NCBI RefSeq assembly: GCF_030247185.1
Contig: NC_080572.1
Location: 6,527,007 to 6,591,006 of the forward strand
Reading direction: 5' to 3'
Source: Malaya genurostris
Lineage: Eukaryota; Arthropoda; Insecta; Diptera; Culicidae
DNA: 64,000 nucleotides
The stretch's first letter is position 1; every line of letters starts with the position of its first letter. This document shows, piece after piece, positions 46,378 to 57,410 of this stretch. The notes beneath the pieces are model-generated. The model worked only from the letters and a program-made list of their open reading frames with translations. It searched no databases and was not told the origin of the DNA. A program made the position numbers and the translations under genes.

Positions 46378-49077
46378 ATGGCTCAGTTCTCACAGGTTTT
46401 GTATCATTTGATGGATAATTTATCATCAACCGTAAATGATTCAATCACTGTCCTGCAGTGGAATTGTCGAAGCATCATTCCAAAACTTGATTCATTTAAA
46501 GTTTTGTTGCGCAGTCAAAAATGTGATGTACTTGCTTTGTGCGAAACATGCTTCGGTATAAATTCCTCCAAGAGCTCAAGTTGGACAGCGACAGCTTAAA
46601 GAAATTGTCGAAGCCCTTCCTGCTCCTAGTTTGATTTTAGGAGATTTCAATTCGCACGGAATGATGTGGTGTTCCGTTTACAATGATAGCATATACATAA
46701 TATTTGCGACAATTTTAGCATGACGGTATTAAATATGGGTAGCATGACACGGATTCCAAGACCTCCTGCTCGTCCAAGTGCATTAGATTTATCTCTTTGC
46801 TCGACTTCAATTCGACTAGATTGCACCTGGAAAGTATTTCCTGATTTACACGGTAGCGATCATTTACCAATCATCATCTCAATTAACAGTCTTTGCTAAT
46901 TAAGCTAGTATTCCATATGATTTGACAAAAAATATCGACTGGATTAAATACCAAAGTAGTATCTCTAGTATTTTGAATTCAATGGAAGAGCTCCCTCCAC
47001 TTGAAGAATATAACTTCCTCGTTTGTTTAATTCTGGAGGCTGCAGAACAATTCCAAACTAAACGCTTTCCCGGGCCAACGACTAACAGAAGGCCTCCAAG
47101 CCCTTGGTAGGACAAAGAGTGCTCAGATGCTAAGCACGCGAAACAAAATGCTTTCAAGACGTTTTTAAAACGAGGAATTTTGAAAAAATCTTGGCTTTAG
47201 AAACCAAGTACAAGAGCATACTTCGGGTCAAGAAATGTAGCTATTGGAGACATTTTGTCGAAGGTTTGACAAGAGAAACCTCAACGAGCACTCGCTGGAA
47301 TACGGCCAGATGAATGAGGAATCGTAACGTAAAAAATGAGAGGAAAGTTTGTCCAGATTCTGTTCCTACGCATAGCATTATTAGAGAGTCTTCTACAAAT
47401 AATGGTCCCATTGGTAGCCCCTTTTCAATGATGGAATTTTCCATAACACTCATGTCTTGTAAAAATAATGCTTCTGGTTTGGACAGAATCAAATTCAACT
47501 TGGTGAAGAATCTACCCGACCTTGCAAAAAGACGTTTGTTGGAGTTGTTCAACAAGTTTCTTGAGCAAAATATTGTCCCACCTGACCGGAGGCAATTCAA
47601 AAGCCGCGAATTCAAAAGCCGGGGAAACCAGCTTCCAATCACAACTCATATAGACCCATCGCAATGTTGTCCTGCATCAGAAAATTGTTCGAAAAAAATA
47701 TTCTTCGACGTCTCGACACTTGGGTCGAGACGAACGGTTTGTTGTCAGATACTCAGTTTGGCTTCCGTAGAAATAAAGGGACGAATGATTGCCTTGCATT
47801 ACTTTCGTCTGACGTCCAAATTGCCTTCGCCCAAAAACAACAAATGGCATCTGTATTTTTAGACATTAAAGAAGCATTTGATTCAGTTTCCATTGATGTT
47901 CTTTCAGACAAGCTCCCTTAACATGGACTTCAAGCGATAATAAATAATTATTTGCACAACCTTTTGTCAGAGAGGTGCACGTATTTTTCACAAGGCGATT
48001 TGGCAACATTCAGAATTAGCTACATGGGTCTCCCGCAAGGCTTATGCCTCAGTCCGCTCCTCTTTAATTTTTACGTGAATGATATGACAGCTGTCTAGTA
48101 ACCCCATGTACACTAAGCCAATTGGCAGATGATGGCGTGGTTTCACTTACTGGATCCAAAGCTATTGATATGCAAAAACCATTGTAAGATACCTTAGATA
48201 ACTTGTCCGTTTGGGCTGTTCATCTGGATATCAAATTCTCTGCGGAGACAAAGCTGGTCGTCTTTTCAAAAAAGCATGATCCCGCGCAGCTTCAGCTTCA
48301 TATGACGGGAAGAATGATCCAACAGGTTTTGACTTTCAAATACCTCGGGGTGTGGTTCGATTCCAAATGCACGTGGGGAGGACACATTAGGTTTCTGATA
48401 ACAAAATGCCAACAAAGAGTAAATTTTCTTCGAACAATAACAGGATCTTGGTGGGGTGCTCATCCGGAAGATCTAATAAAATTGTATCAGACAACGATAC
48501 TTTCAGTGATGGAATATGGATGCGTTTGCTTTCGTTTTGCTGCAAACTCTCATATTATCAAACTTGAGCGAATTCAGTGTCGTTGTTTTCGAATTGCTTT
48601 AGGCAAAAGAGCCGATATTTTAGCCAAACGTGGTGCTATTGAGGGCGAAATTTATGAGAGACCGATTGCTTTCAATGAATTTTATAGCTCGTCTTGCCAG
48701 CTGGCAAGCTTCTTGGGATAAAGATGATCTGGGTCGGTGGATGCACTCAATTATTCCTAAAATATCGGCTAAGGCATGGTTCAGGGGACGAATGTGAGTA
48801 GGGACTTCATTCGTGTGATGTCCAGACTCATGTCCAATCATTACACGTTAGATGCACATCTCCTTCGAATTGGACTTGTGGCGAAGGTTATCGCGATATT
48901 GATCATGTCGTTTGGACATGCGTGGAGTATCGTGATATCAGATCTCAACTAATAAATTCCTTGCGTACTCAAGGTAGACTATCCAATGTCCCAGTTCGCG
49001 ACAATCTTTCTTGTCGTGACTTTTCTTACATGGAACTTATTTATCATTTCATTAAATCCATTGGAGTTTCAATTTAA
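46378..49077 (+). pseudogene. I-group ORF2 (endonuclease-RT), multiply deleted
   Basis: Starts MAQFSQVLYHLMDNLSS and reads ITVLQWNCRSIIPKLDS (endonuclease start), LALCETC, then jumps at about 46590 to LILGDFNSHGMMW, so the middle of the endonuclease is lost. RT pieces follow: FGFRRNKGTNDCL, MASVFLDIKEAFDSV (motif A), MGLPQGLCLSPLLFNFYVN. The motif C region is damaged (ANWQMMAW in place of QLADDSV). RIALGKRADILAKRGA joins RT end to RNase H end, so RNase H itself is deleted. The tail reads CGEGYRDIDHVVWTC and ends SIGVSI at 49077. Confidence 0.8.
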
Positions 49078-49352
49078 ATTTTATTTTATGTTAGACCCCT
49101 TTCTCTTCCATGAGTTCAACCAATAGCCAGTTATCTTATATTAAATAAAAGTGATGAACTGATACAAACAAACCGGAAATAGTTACAATATCATAAATAA
49201 AATAAATGTATTTTATTTCATGTAATTCATAATAGCAAATCGCTTGATAAAAACAGTATTATATTAACTAATGAATACCAATATACTAATATGATATTCG
49301 AAATGTGTTAGGTTTAAAGTACTATGTATTGTGGATGCCACGGCGATGAAAA

Positions 49353-50439
49353 ACTGAATTATTGAACTAAACAAAAACCAGAAACGTATCTCAATTACTA
49401 CCACTAATTCGTGGTAGAATTATCTTCACTTCGCGTGGGAGTCCCACCTTCTGCTAACTGTCAACGACTCACATATATTTCGGTTGGATCGAAAATGGCA
49501 AGCTCAAAATCCATTCGACAGAACTGGCCTGGTGGCTTACGCCTTTGTACTAAAATTAACAAATGATTTAAATGTGTACCTAATGAAGCTGTAAGACTGC
49601 GTTAGTTTGAATTATCGTGCTCTTTGAGTATTACCTGGAACAGCAGCTCTATAAATTCCGTGGTTTGTGGCCACTCGCTTAGCAGCTCGACTCGACGACA
49701 CAATTAGTGGGCACTTACTGCATAGTGTGCATATCGAAAGGTGAGCCGAAGGTAAAATATTATATCTCGTATGCAGTGTGTCAATGTATCATAAAAGTCA
49801 GGTTTCATGGTCCCAGCTCACGCGAGGTAACGGAACCGAGTACTTCTAATATGCAATATTTTCGCATATTTGAGGTGCAGTAAAATGGGAATTTTCAATG
49901 ATCGTTCAAAGTTCGGTTAGTCTTCCATGCCGATAGACTTTCGATGCAATGCAATAACAGCAGTAAATTAAGTTGATAAATAGTCTTTCAATATTTTGTC
50001 GTTGGAACCTCGAGACAGGGACCAAATTCCTGACTGCAGTGTGGATGATTGTTTTTACAAAAAGCTTTCTAGTACACCACGTAAGAAAAAAACACCAAAG
50101 TATACTACGTAGAATTATCATCAATTCTCCGGCAGTATTAGAGTGAGTCTTTGGCAAATTTAAATACTGAAAAGCGTAAAAGCACTTTATTTAAAACTAT
50201 ACGCGATATAAGATAACCATTGATCGACTTTATTACAGACTACTAAGAAGGTAAAACTGTCCCCAATCTACATGTTCGAATGATTGCTACTTAATTCAAA
50301 TATATTTTTGATCATAGCAATGCTTTTAGCTACTAGTTGAAAATAAGTTTATTAGATGTTGTGCAACCCGTATGAACACATTACTGTGCAAACCGTTAAT
50401 GTGAATTAATGTAGCAGTAACATAGATATAACCAATAGA
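49353..50439. other. Spacer, nothing recognised
   Basis: CTACCACTAATTCGTGGTAG at about 49400 is a small hairpin. An 83-codon minus frame (49906-50157) is not recognised. Otherwise AT-rich sequence. Confidence 0.4.
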
Positions 50440-50810
50440 ATTGTTACTTGGAGTCAGATTTGTAAAATCACATTTTGCGTTCTTACCCAACAATTTGTAA
50501 TGCATTTTGATATTCCAGCGATTTTGCGATTCCGTCCGAAAAATAATATTTATCGGAAGATCTTTAAAATACTTCTCACTTCTCAGCGGCCTGGAAGATT
50601 TCCTCGCGCGAGTTGAATATTGTTTTGATCATTTTATTATCATTTTTGAGCTTTAGAAAAGAATAATAGTTCGAAGAAGCCCAATCTGCCAAATAAAGTG
50701 GATGGGGATAAAATTAATGTTCTCAATTGTTGATTTCAATCACAGTGGTGATGCTTTTGTTTTGCGAAATTGAACCTTATTTCGCATCATGTAAGGTCAT
50801 TTCACCGCAA
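50440..50810 (-). pseudogene. Mariner C-terminal transposase remnant
   Basis: The minus strand reads MTLHDAK (after the second D), YPHPLYLADWASSNYYSF (the HPPYSPDLAPSDYYLF motif with the catalytic D changed), LKLKNDNK, then FNSREEIFQAAEK and SLEYQNALQIVG in shifting frames. It abuts the ORF1-only remnant at about 50811 and truncates it, either by inserting there or through a later deletion. Too decayed to assign a subfamily. Confidence 0.55.
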
Positions 50811-51282
50811 TTTCAACCAGTCACATTTGAAAGTATAGCCTTCTTGAGGCGCGTGCGCAAGAAACGTACGCTATTTAGGATACAGGGGTAAAAAATCGTC
50901 TACTTTCCTTTTTCGATGGAAAGAATTTCTCCTCACTGCAACATGAATTCGTCGGTAGTCACTGAATGAAGATCATACACACGTGCATCGATGGCTTGAT
51001 CCTCCACATACACTGGTGTCTTATACTTATGTAATGTTTTCATGTTCCAAGTAATTATGTTGTTGTCTTTAACCAACTCAAATGCTTTGCACTTCTTGTA
51101 GAACTGGATGTAGACTGCGTTATTTAACTCATTGATCAGAAATAAAGAAACCTTTTTTAATTCGATATACATTCTTTCTTTAAATAAGATGTTATTGTCT
51201 TGTACCGAAGGTCTAAAATGAGACCGTTTAAAGTTAACAACGCCAGTACTTTTTTATCCCTTATACTCGTTTAGTTCACTGA
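50811..51282 (-). pseudogene. Older ORF1-only element: ORF1 part
   Basis: The minus frame covers the same protein as 12863-13861, diverged: RPSVQDNNILFKERM, NAVYIQFYKKCKAFELVKDN, YKTPVYVEDQAIDARVYDL, then a stop and GEILSIEKGK.TIFYPCILN, SVRFLRTRLKKAI. It stops at about 50811, before the zinc knuckle, where a mariner remnant begins. The 5' end of the same copy lies on the far side of the full-length LINE, at 57312-57410. Confidence 0.8.
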
Positions 51283-51874
51283 TTTCAAAATTCTTTTTTT
51301 TTTTTTATTCAATATTATAATACAATTTTAAGGCACACTGCTTAAGCTCTAAGATGCCAAGGGTATTTACTAATCTTAATTACGACTATATTAAAACTAG
51401 AATAGTATCATTATGTAATGCAGGTGAATTGGATATTGCATGAGGGTCTCCCATATGGCGTTTGCAAATGTCCATGTTGGCCGCATCCTTCGGTCCGTGT
51501 GGGTCCGCGGGAAACACCCCCAGGCTACGAAGGCCCGGCGGGTGGCCCGCATGCTGGTCATCGTCTGGAGCGTAGGACCGTAGGCGGTGATGGTGATGTT
51601 ACGAAGAGATGAGAAAATAAAAAAAGTAAATATTGTGAAAACCGAGGTAAATAGGGGGTATGGAAACAAAATGTCTGAAAACTACAGAGATCTAATTAGT
51701 TGCCATCGAGATGGTGAAGAGACATGGAAGGGGGGAACGAAAAGTTAGTGACAAAAAAAGATCTTGTTAGTTACAATGAAGATGGTGGACAGGGACGGTG
51801 ATCGAGAGAATCGAGCGGATGTTAGTGTCGAACCTGTAGGTGGAGATTATACTTTCTGAGCGAGGTATAACAGA

Positions 51875-54800
51875 TTACACTTGGATATTAATGTGTTTGA
51901 GGTACTGGTATATAAGAAGCATATAAGAGATATCCCGACTAGCCAACACATCTCGGACCGGAACTTCAGGTGGTCTACCTCGGGCCCTTAGGGAGTCCTT
52001 TAATAAAGACCTGGCGTCACGATACTCCGTACACGTCCATACGACATGCTCGATGTCCTGATAACCGTCACCACAAGCGCAGAGACCGCTCTCCACGATT
52101 CCAATACGCCGGAGATGCGCGTTAAAGGTGTAATGGTTTGACATGAGCCGAGACATCACACGAATGAAGTCACGACTCACGTTCATCCCCCTGAACCAAG
52201 GTTTCGTCGATACCCTAGGGATAATGGAATGCAGCCATCGTCCCAGTTCGCCATTGCTCCATGAAGTTTGCCAACTTTCGAGAGTTTTCTGACGAGAGAT
52301 ACTGAAAAATTCATTGAAGCAGATTGGTCTTTCATAAATATCACCTTCTAATGCGCCCACCTTAGCCAATGAGTCTGCCTTTTCATTGCCCGGAATGGAA
52401 CAATGCGAAGGGACCCAGACTAACGATATTAAATAAGACCGTTCAGATAAAGTTCTCAAATGTTCCCGTATTTTCCCCAGGAAATATGGGGGATACTTTC
52501 CTGGCTTCACTGCGCGGAGAGCTTCTATTGAACTTAGACTGTCCGTGACAATGAAGTAATGGTCTTTGGGCAAGGTTTCAATGATCTCGAGGGTGTACTG
52601 AATAGCAGCTAATTCTGCGACGTAGACTGAAGCCGGATCACTGAGTTTGTACGAAGCGGTGATGTTCTGATTGAAGATTCCGAAGCCTGTGGACCTGTTG
52701 ATGTTTGATCCGTCAGTGTAAAACATCTTTTCACAGTTGACTGTTCTAAATTTATTATAAAAAATATTCGGGGCCACTTGAGGGCGCACGTGATCCGGAA
52801 TTCCACGAATTTCTTCTCTCATGGATGTGTCGAAAAACACAGTAGAATTAGTAGTATCCAAGAAATGAGCACGGTTGGAAACAAACGAAGAAGGATTAAT
52901 ATTCTGAGCCATGTAATCAAAATACAAGGACATAAAACGGGTCTGAGAATTGAGTTCGACAAGCCTTTCGAAGTTTTCAATCACCATCGGATTCAAGATA
53001 TCGCATCGGATTAGCAATCGATATGAGAGATCCCAGAATCGGTTTTTCAACGGTAAGACGCCCGCGAGCACTTCGAGACTCATCGTATGAGTCGACTGCA
53101 TGCAACCTAAGGCAATACGCAAACAACGATACTGAATTCTTTCCAGTTTAATGAAAAAGGTGTTCGCGGCGGATCGGAAGCAGAAGCATCCATATTCCAT
53201 TACGGACAATATCGTTGTTTGGTACTGCCTGATCAGGTCTCCTGGGTTTGCACCCCACCAAGTTCCGGTTATTGTGCGAAGAAAATTGATTCTCTGCTGG
53301 CATTTTTGTTTCAGATATCTAATGTGACATCCCCAGGTGCCTTTGGAGTCGAACCAGACCCCGAGATATTTAAATGTGAAGGCCTGAGCTATGGTTTCAC
53401 CCCCTAGTTGAAGCTGTAATTGTGCTGGTTCTCGCTTTCTTGAAAATACGACCAGCTCAGTTTTCTCCGTAGAGAACTCGATACCCATTTGAAGAGCCCA
53501 TGTCGACAAGTTGTCGAGGGTATCTTGTAATGGTCCTTGGAGATCGGCAGCTTTGGGTCCTATAATGGACACAACGCTGTCGTCGGCAAGTTGTCTTAGC
53601 GTGCAAGATGTGTTGATACATTCATCAATGTTGTTTACGTAAAAGTTGTATAAAAGGGGGCTTAAGCATGAGCCCTGAGGAAGACCCATGTAACTGAATC
53701 GTATTGTCGACAAATCACCATGTGCAAAATACATGTGTTTCTCGGACAATAGATTATGTAAAAAGGTGTTCAAAACCGGCGAAAGACCATGCTGGTGCAG
53801 CTTCTTAGATAGGATATTTATAGAAACTGAATCAAAAGCCCCCTTGATATCTAGAAATACTGATGCCATTTGTTCTTTACGAGCAAATGCCATTTGAATT
53901 TCGGTTGAGAGCAACGCAAGACAATCGTTCGTTCCTTTACCCCTGCGGAAGCCGAATTGTGTATCTGAAAGTAAACCATTAGTCTCGACCCAATTGTCTA
54001 GACGGAAGAGAATCATTTTTTCGAACAACTTCCGGATACAGGAAAGCATAGCAATCGGCCGATACGAATTGTGATCGGCGGCTGGTTTCCCAGGTTTTTG
54101 AATGGCGATAACTCTCACTTGTCTCCAGTCGTGTGGAACAATATTACCCTCGAGGAACTTGTTAAACAAATTCAGCAAGCGCCTTTTGGCAGAGTCAGGA
54201 AGATTTTTCAACAAGTTGAATTTAATTCTGTCTAACCCCGGGGCCTTATTGTTACACGCAAGAGCGCAAGTGAGAACTCTACCATCGAAAACGGTGTTTC
54301 GTTTGTATTCGAAGTCGCGGCGCGGGATATCTTCTGTTCCGGAACAGAATCAGGACATACTTTTTTAGCGAAATCGAATATCCAGCGGTTAGAATATTCC
54401 TCGCTTTCGTTCGTTGTGTTTTGGTTGCGCATTCGTCGGGCTGTGTTCCAAAGAGTGCTCATCGATGTTTCTTTTGTTAATCCGTCAACAAACCGTCGCC
54501 AGTAACCTAGTTTCTTTGCTTTAACTAAGTTCTTCATTTGCTTATCTAGCGCTGCGTAATTTCTATAATTATCAGGTGTTCCATATTTTCTGAACTTTTT
54601 GAATGCTAAAGATCTTTCCGCGTTCAGTGATGAGCACTCTTTGTCCCACCACGGGTTGGGAGGACGAATGTTAGTATTCGCGCCGGGTATACGTTTCGTC
54701 TGAGCTTGAATCGCAGTGTCGAGAATCAAGCCAGCCATAAACGTATACTCTTCCTCCGGAGGAAGTTCTTGTGTTGTTTCTAGTTTCTCAGATATCGATA

Positions 54801-55550
54801 TTGCGTAGCATTTCCAATCAATATTTCGTGTGAGGTCATACAAAACATTGATTGTTTCCGATGGTCTTAATCCGCTGGCGATTGAAATTACGATAGGCAG
54901 ATGATCGCTACCGTGGGGATCAGGGATTACTTTCCACGTGCAATCCAACCGTAGCGATGTCGAGCAGAGGGATAAGTCCAGCGCACTTGGTCTTGCTGGT
55001 GGTGCGGGAATTCGTGTCATTTCTCCCGTATTCAAGATTGTCATATTGAAGTTGTCGCAAATATCATGGATCATAGCTGATCTGTTATCATCATGAAGAC
55101 AACCCCATCCCGTACCGTGAGAGTTAAAGTCTCCTAGAACTAACGTCGGTGCGGGAAGAAGTTGCATGATACTGCTGAGCCAGTGGTACCCAACTGAGGC
55201 TCTAGGGGGAATATAGATGGAAGCAATACAAAGGTCCTTGCCTTTAATTGTGACATGACATGCGACAACTTCAATACCTGATATCGAGGGGAGGTTAATT
55301 CGAAAGAAGGAATAGCACTTTTTGATCCCCAAAAGTACTCCTCCGTAGGGATTATCTCGATCCAGGCGAATAATGTTAAAATCGTGGAAGTTTAGTGATA
55401 CATCAAAAGTTAACCAAGTTTCGCACAATGCAAATGCGTCACATTTCAGATTATTTACTAAGTATTTAAAAGGATCTATTTTCGGGATGATACTTCTACA
55501 GTTCCACTGTAAAACAGTGAATCCTTGACCTCGTTCGAAAAATTAGCCAT
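51875..55550 (-). pseudogene. ORF2 (endonuclease, RT, RNase H) of the full-length LINE
   Basis: The ATG at 55550 (MANFSNEV) overlaps the ORF1 stop. A shift of about 4 nt near 55520, judged against the 46.4-kb copy, separates it from TVLQWNCRS. Endonuclease: ALCETWLTFD, LVLGDFNSHGTGW, SALDLSLCS, PDPHGSDHLPI. One base is missing near 54258, where the endonuclease frame ends in stop 54232 and the RT frame takes over. RT: FGFRRGKGTNDCL, ASVFLDIKGAFDSV, GLPQGSCLSPLLYNFY, QLADDSVVSI. RNase H: MFYTDGSN, VAELAAIQ, IVTDSLSS, PGNEKADSLAK (all catalytic positions present). C-terminal CACGDGYQDIEHVVWTC. Otherwise open for 779 codons from 54214. Confidence 0.9.
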
Positions 55551-56901
55551 CGAAGGAAACGATTGCTGAGAGGAGGGGCCATTTTGCAGTCAGCTGCATC
55601 AAAAACATTTTAACTTTTGGCAGGAAAGTCATCAAAATACCTTTTAGGGGGTCAGAAATGTTGAAGACGGAAAATATAAAGTCCACAATGTCACTGAATT
55701 TTACAAGTCCAGCACTTGATGTGTTTTCTGGTTCCTTGGGGACTTTCGGGGTTTTGGGTGTCCCCGGAAGTGTTGGATATTCTTTCTCCGATTTCAAGTC
55801 TCCGGAACTAGGAGCTTTTGGCTTCTTCTTTTCGTTTTTTTTACCAACACTTCCTTCTGCTGTTACTTTTGGAGGGCCTTCAAGAGATATCTTCGAACCC
55901 TTTCTAGGGAGTTTAGGAGATGATATATTTTTCCTCTTCCTAAAACTACGAGGGACAGTTTAAGATGTACCTTCTTGAGGATCGTCAGAGTCGCAATCGT
56001 CCGCAGACAAACAGGTGTAGGGGTTCTGTTCAGGTGGTGTGGCGATTTTCAGCATTTCTGCGAACGAGCGGTTTGATCGTTGCTTGAGAGATCGTTTCAA
56101 ATGATCTCCACGCAATTTATACGCAGAACATGCTGTGAGGTCATGCGGGGCCGCCCCACAGTAAAGACACTTTTCAATGTCTCTGTCGCAAACGCCATCC
56201 GCATGACTCTCTCCACACTTCGAGCAGCGGGGCCGATTTCCACAATGGGAAGCTGTGTGTCCTAGTTGTTGACAACTAGTGCAATTCATTACCCGTGGTA
56301 CGAAATGTCGTACAGGTAGACGAACCCTGGCCAGGAGAACGAATTTCGGCAAAGCCGAGCCGGAGAAGGTCACCCGATACGAGTCCGAGTGGGGATAAGA
56401 CTTTGTCCCATCCGCGGCGATCGATACTGAATGCAAACGTTTGCAGTCCAGTATCTTGACATTCTTAAGCAAGGGATCTTTAAAACATCCGACCCCATGT
56501 TTGAGAATGTCCTCGCATGTCAGACTTGGATCCGTGATCACTCCGTCTATCTCGACTTCGCGAGCTGGTATGTAAACGCGGTAGTCCCGCGTAAAGTGGT
56601 CGTTTCGAGCGATCTCATTAGCATGTTTCAGACTGGTCAACGAGACCCTGAGCTTATCGGGACGAATTTTTGAAATAAATTTCAATGTTGCATATTTCGA
56701 CTCCAAGTCTTTAGATATTTTCAGAATATTAAGCGGTTTATTCTTCTCTTTGGTCCGAAAATAAACCACATAAAGGCCGGCCGAGGGTGAAGGCTCTTCG
56801 GGATACTGTTTAACCCGGTGAGTCTTACTATTTGGAGCAGATTTAAAATCTGTTTCCATTTTATCTTCGGGGGGCAGGGGAGGATTTAATGGACTTGCCA
56901 T
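55543..56901 (-). pseudogene. ORF1 (gag-like) of the full-length LINE, one nonsense codon
   Basis: 453 codons in one frame with a single TAA at 55960-55962 after QEGTS; the frame continues TVPRSFRKRKN to the stop at 55543. Residues 1-45 are proline- and acid-rich, then a structured RNA-binding-like region (GLYVVYFRTKEKN, RVSLTSLKHANEI). A triple knuckle array follows: CTSCQQLGHTASHC, CSKCGESHADGVC, CLYCGAAPHDLTAC. The part beyond the stop is lysine/proline-rich and ends in a hydrophobic, possibly helical segment (FIFSVFNISD, ILMTFLPKVKMFL). The start at 56901 (MASPLNPPLPPEDK) fits the 5' UTR length. Confidence 0.85.
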
Positions 56902-57311
56902 AGCGCGGTTGAGGTTCCGCGCAAATTATAGGGGGAGTCAAAATATAAGACGATAAAGGGACACGAAGGAAAAAAATATAATACTTAGCTAATGATCCGT
57001 AGCAACTCGGCCGCTGAGGCCAAGCGTTAGTTACAACGGCCTCTGAGAATTAATATGCACAGAGCACCGGTTCACGGCACCACACTGAACGTCGGTTCAC
57101 TGATCTTATTGTTTTAACACAATAGCACCCGGCACTGTCTAACGGTATTTATTGTTTATACTGTATTGATCTACTGCACAAGCTCACGAACAAAAGATCT
57201 GATATTAAATGACCTTGAAACGGATTAGAATGGATTAACGCACAGCTGCTCTAATGCAAACTACCATCCGATCGATACGACGGTCACGAAAGGAATGTTT
57301 TCAAAATTCTT

Positions 57312-57410
57312 AAAATCGTATTGTTCACATGTATTGTTTTCTGTTTCTCGCGTCCAGGCTGTAAGCGTTTTAATTTTTCTGCTCTCTTGTACGCAACCTG
57401 AAAGCAAACA
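57312..57410 (-). mobile_element. Older ORF1-only element: 5' leader part
   Basis: On the minus strand this reads CAGGTTGCG...AAAACGCTTACAG...ACAGAAAACAATAC...GTGAACAATACGAT. It aligns with the leader of the 12.75-kb unit (CAGTTCGG...AAAACCGCTTACG...ACAGAAAAAAACAATTAC...GTGAACAATAGAACGAT). Directly after the LINE the alignment continues at 51282 with AATCAGTGAACTAAACGA (ATGAGTGAATCAAACGA in the intact unit). The LINE therefore split this copy at its start codon. Confidence 0.75.

Larger units (their letters stand above)
45080..49352 (+). mobile_element. Decayed I-group LINE, nearly full span
   Basis: ORF1, endonuclease, RT, a deleted RNase H region, ORF2 tail and 3' UTR follow in order. The start is approximate (ORF1 ATG about 45167). 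The 3' UTR is shared with the 32.4-kb insertion up to about 49352; no A-tail or target duplication was found there, so the 3' end appears truncated or altered. Internal deletions in the endonuclease (about 46590) and RNase H (about 48603) make it shorter than the 6-kb copy at 51.3 kb. It is the same family as the fragments at 22.7, 25.6 and 32.4 kb and a close relative of the full-length copy. Confidence 0.8.
51283..57311 (-). mobile_element. Full-length I-group LINE with 13-bp target duplication
   Basis: The element 51296-57298 (about 6.0 kb) runs on the minus strand. TTTCAAAATTCTT at 51283-51295 and 57299-57311 (plus-strand wording) is the target duplication. The 5' end reads CATTCCTTTCGTG; the 3' end is an A-tail (T-run 51294-51306 on plus). 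Layout: 5' UTR of about 400 bp, ORF1 (56901-55543), ORF2 (55550-51875) overlapping ORF1 by 8 nt, and a 3' UTR of about 570 bp. RNase H after the RT plus CCHC knuckles in ORF1 place it in the I group (I/LOA/R1-like). Three small lesions block its proteins. Confidence 0.9.

Noticed and set aside
51418..51612. Gly/Pro/Arg-rich frame in the 3' UTR of the full-length LINE
   Set aside because: Lies in the UTR, antisense to the element, no homology.
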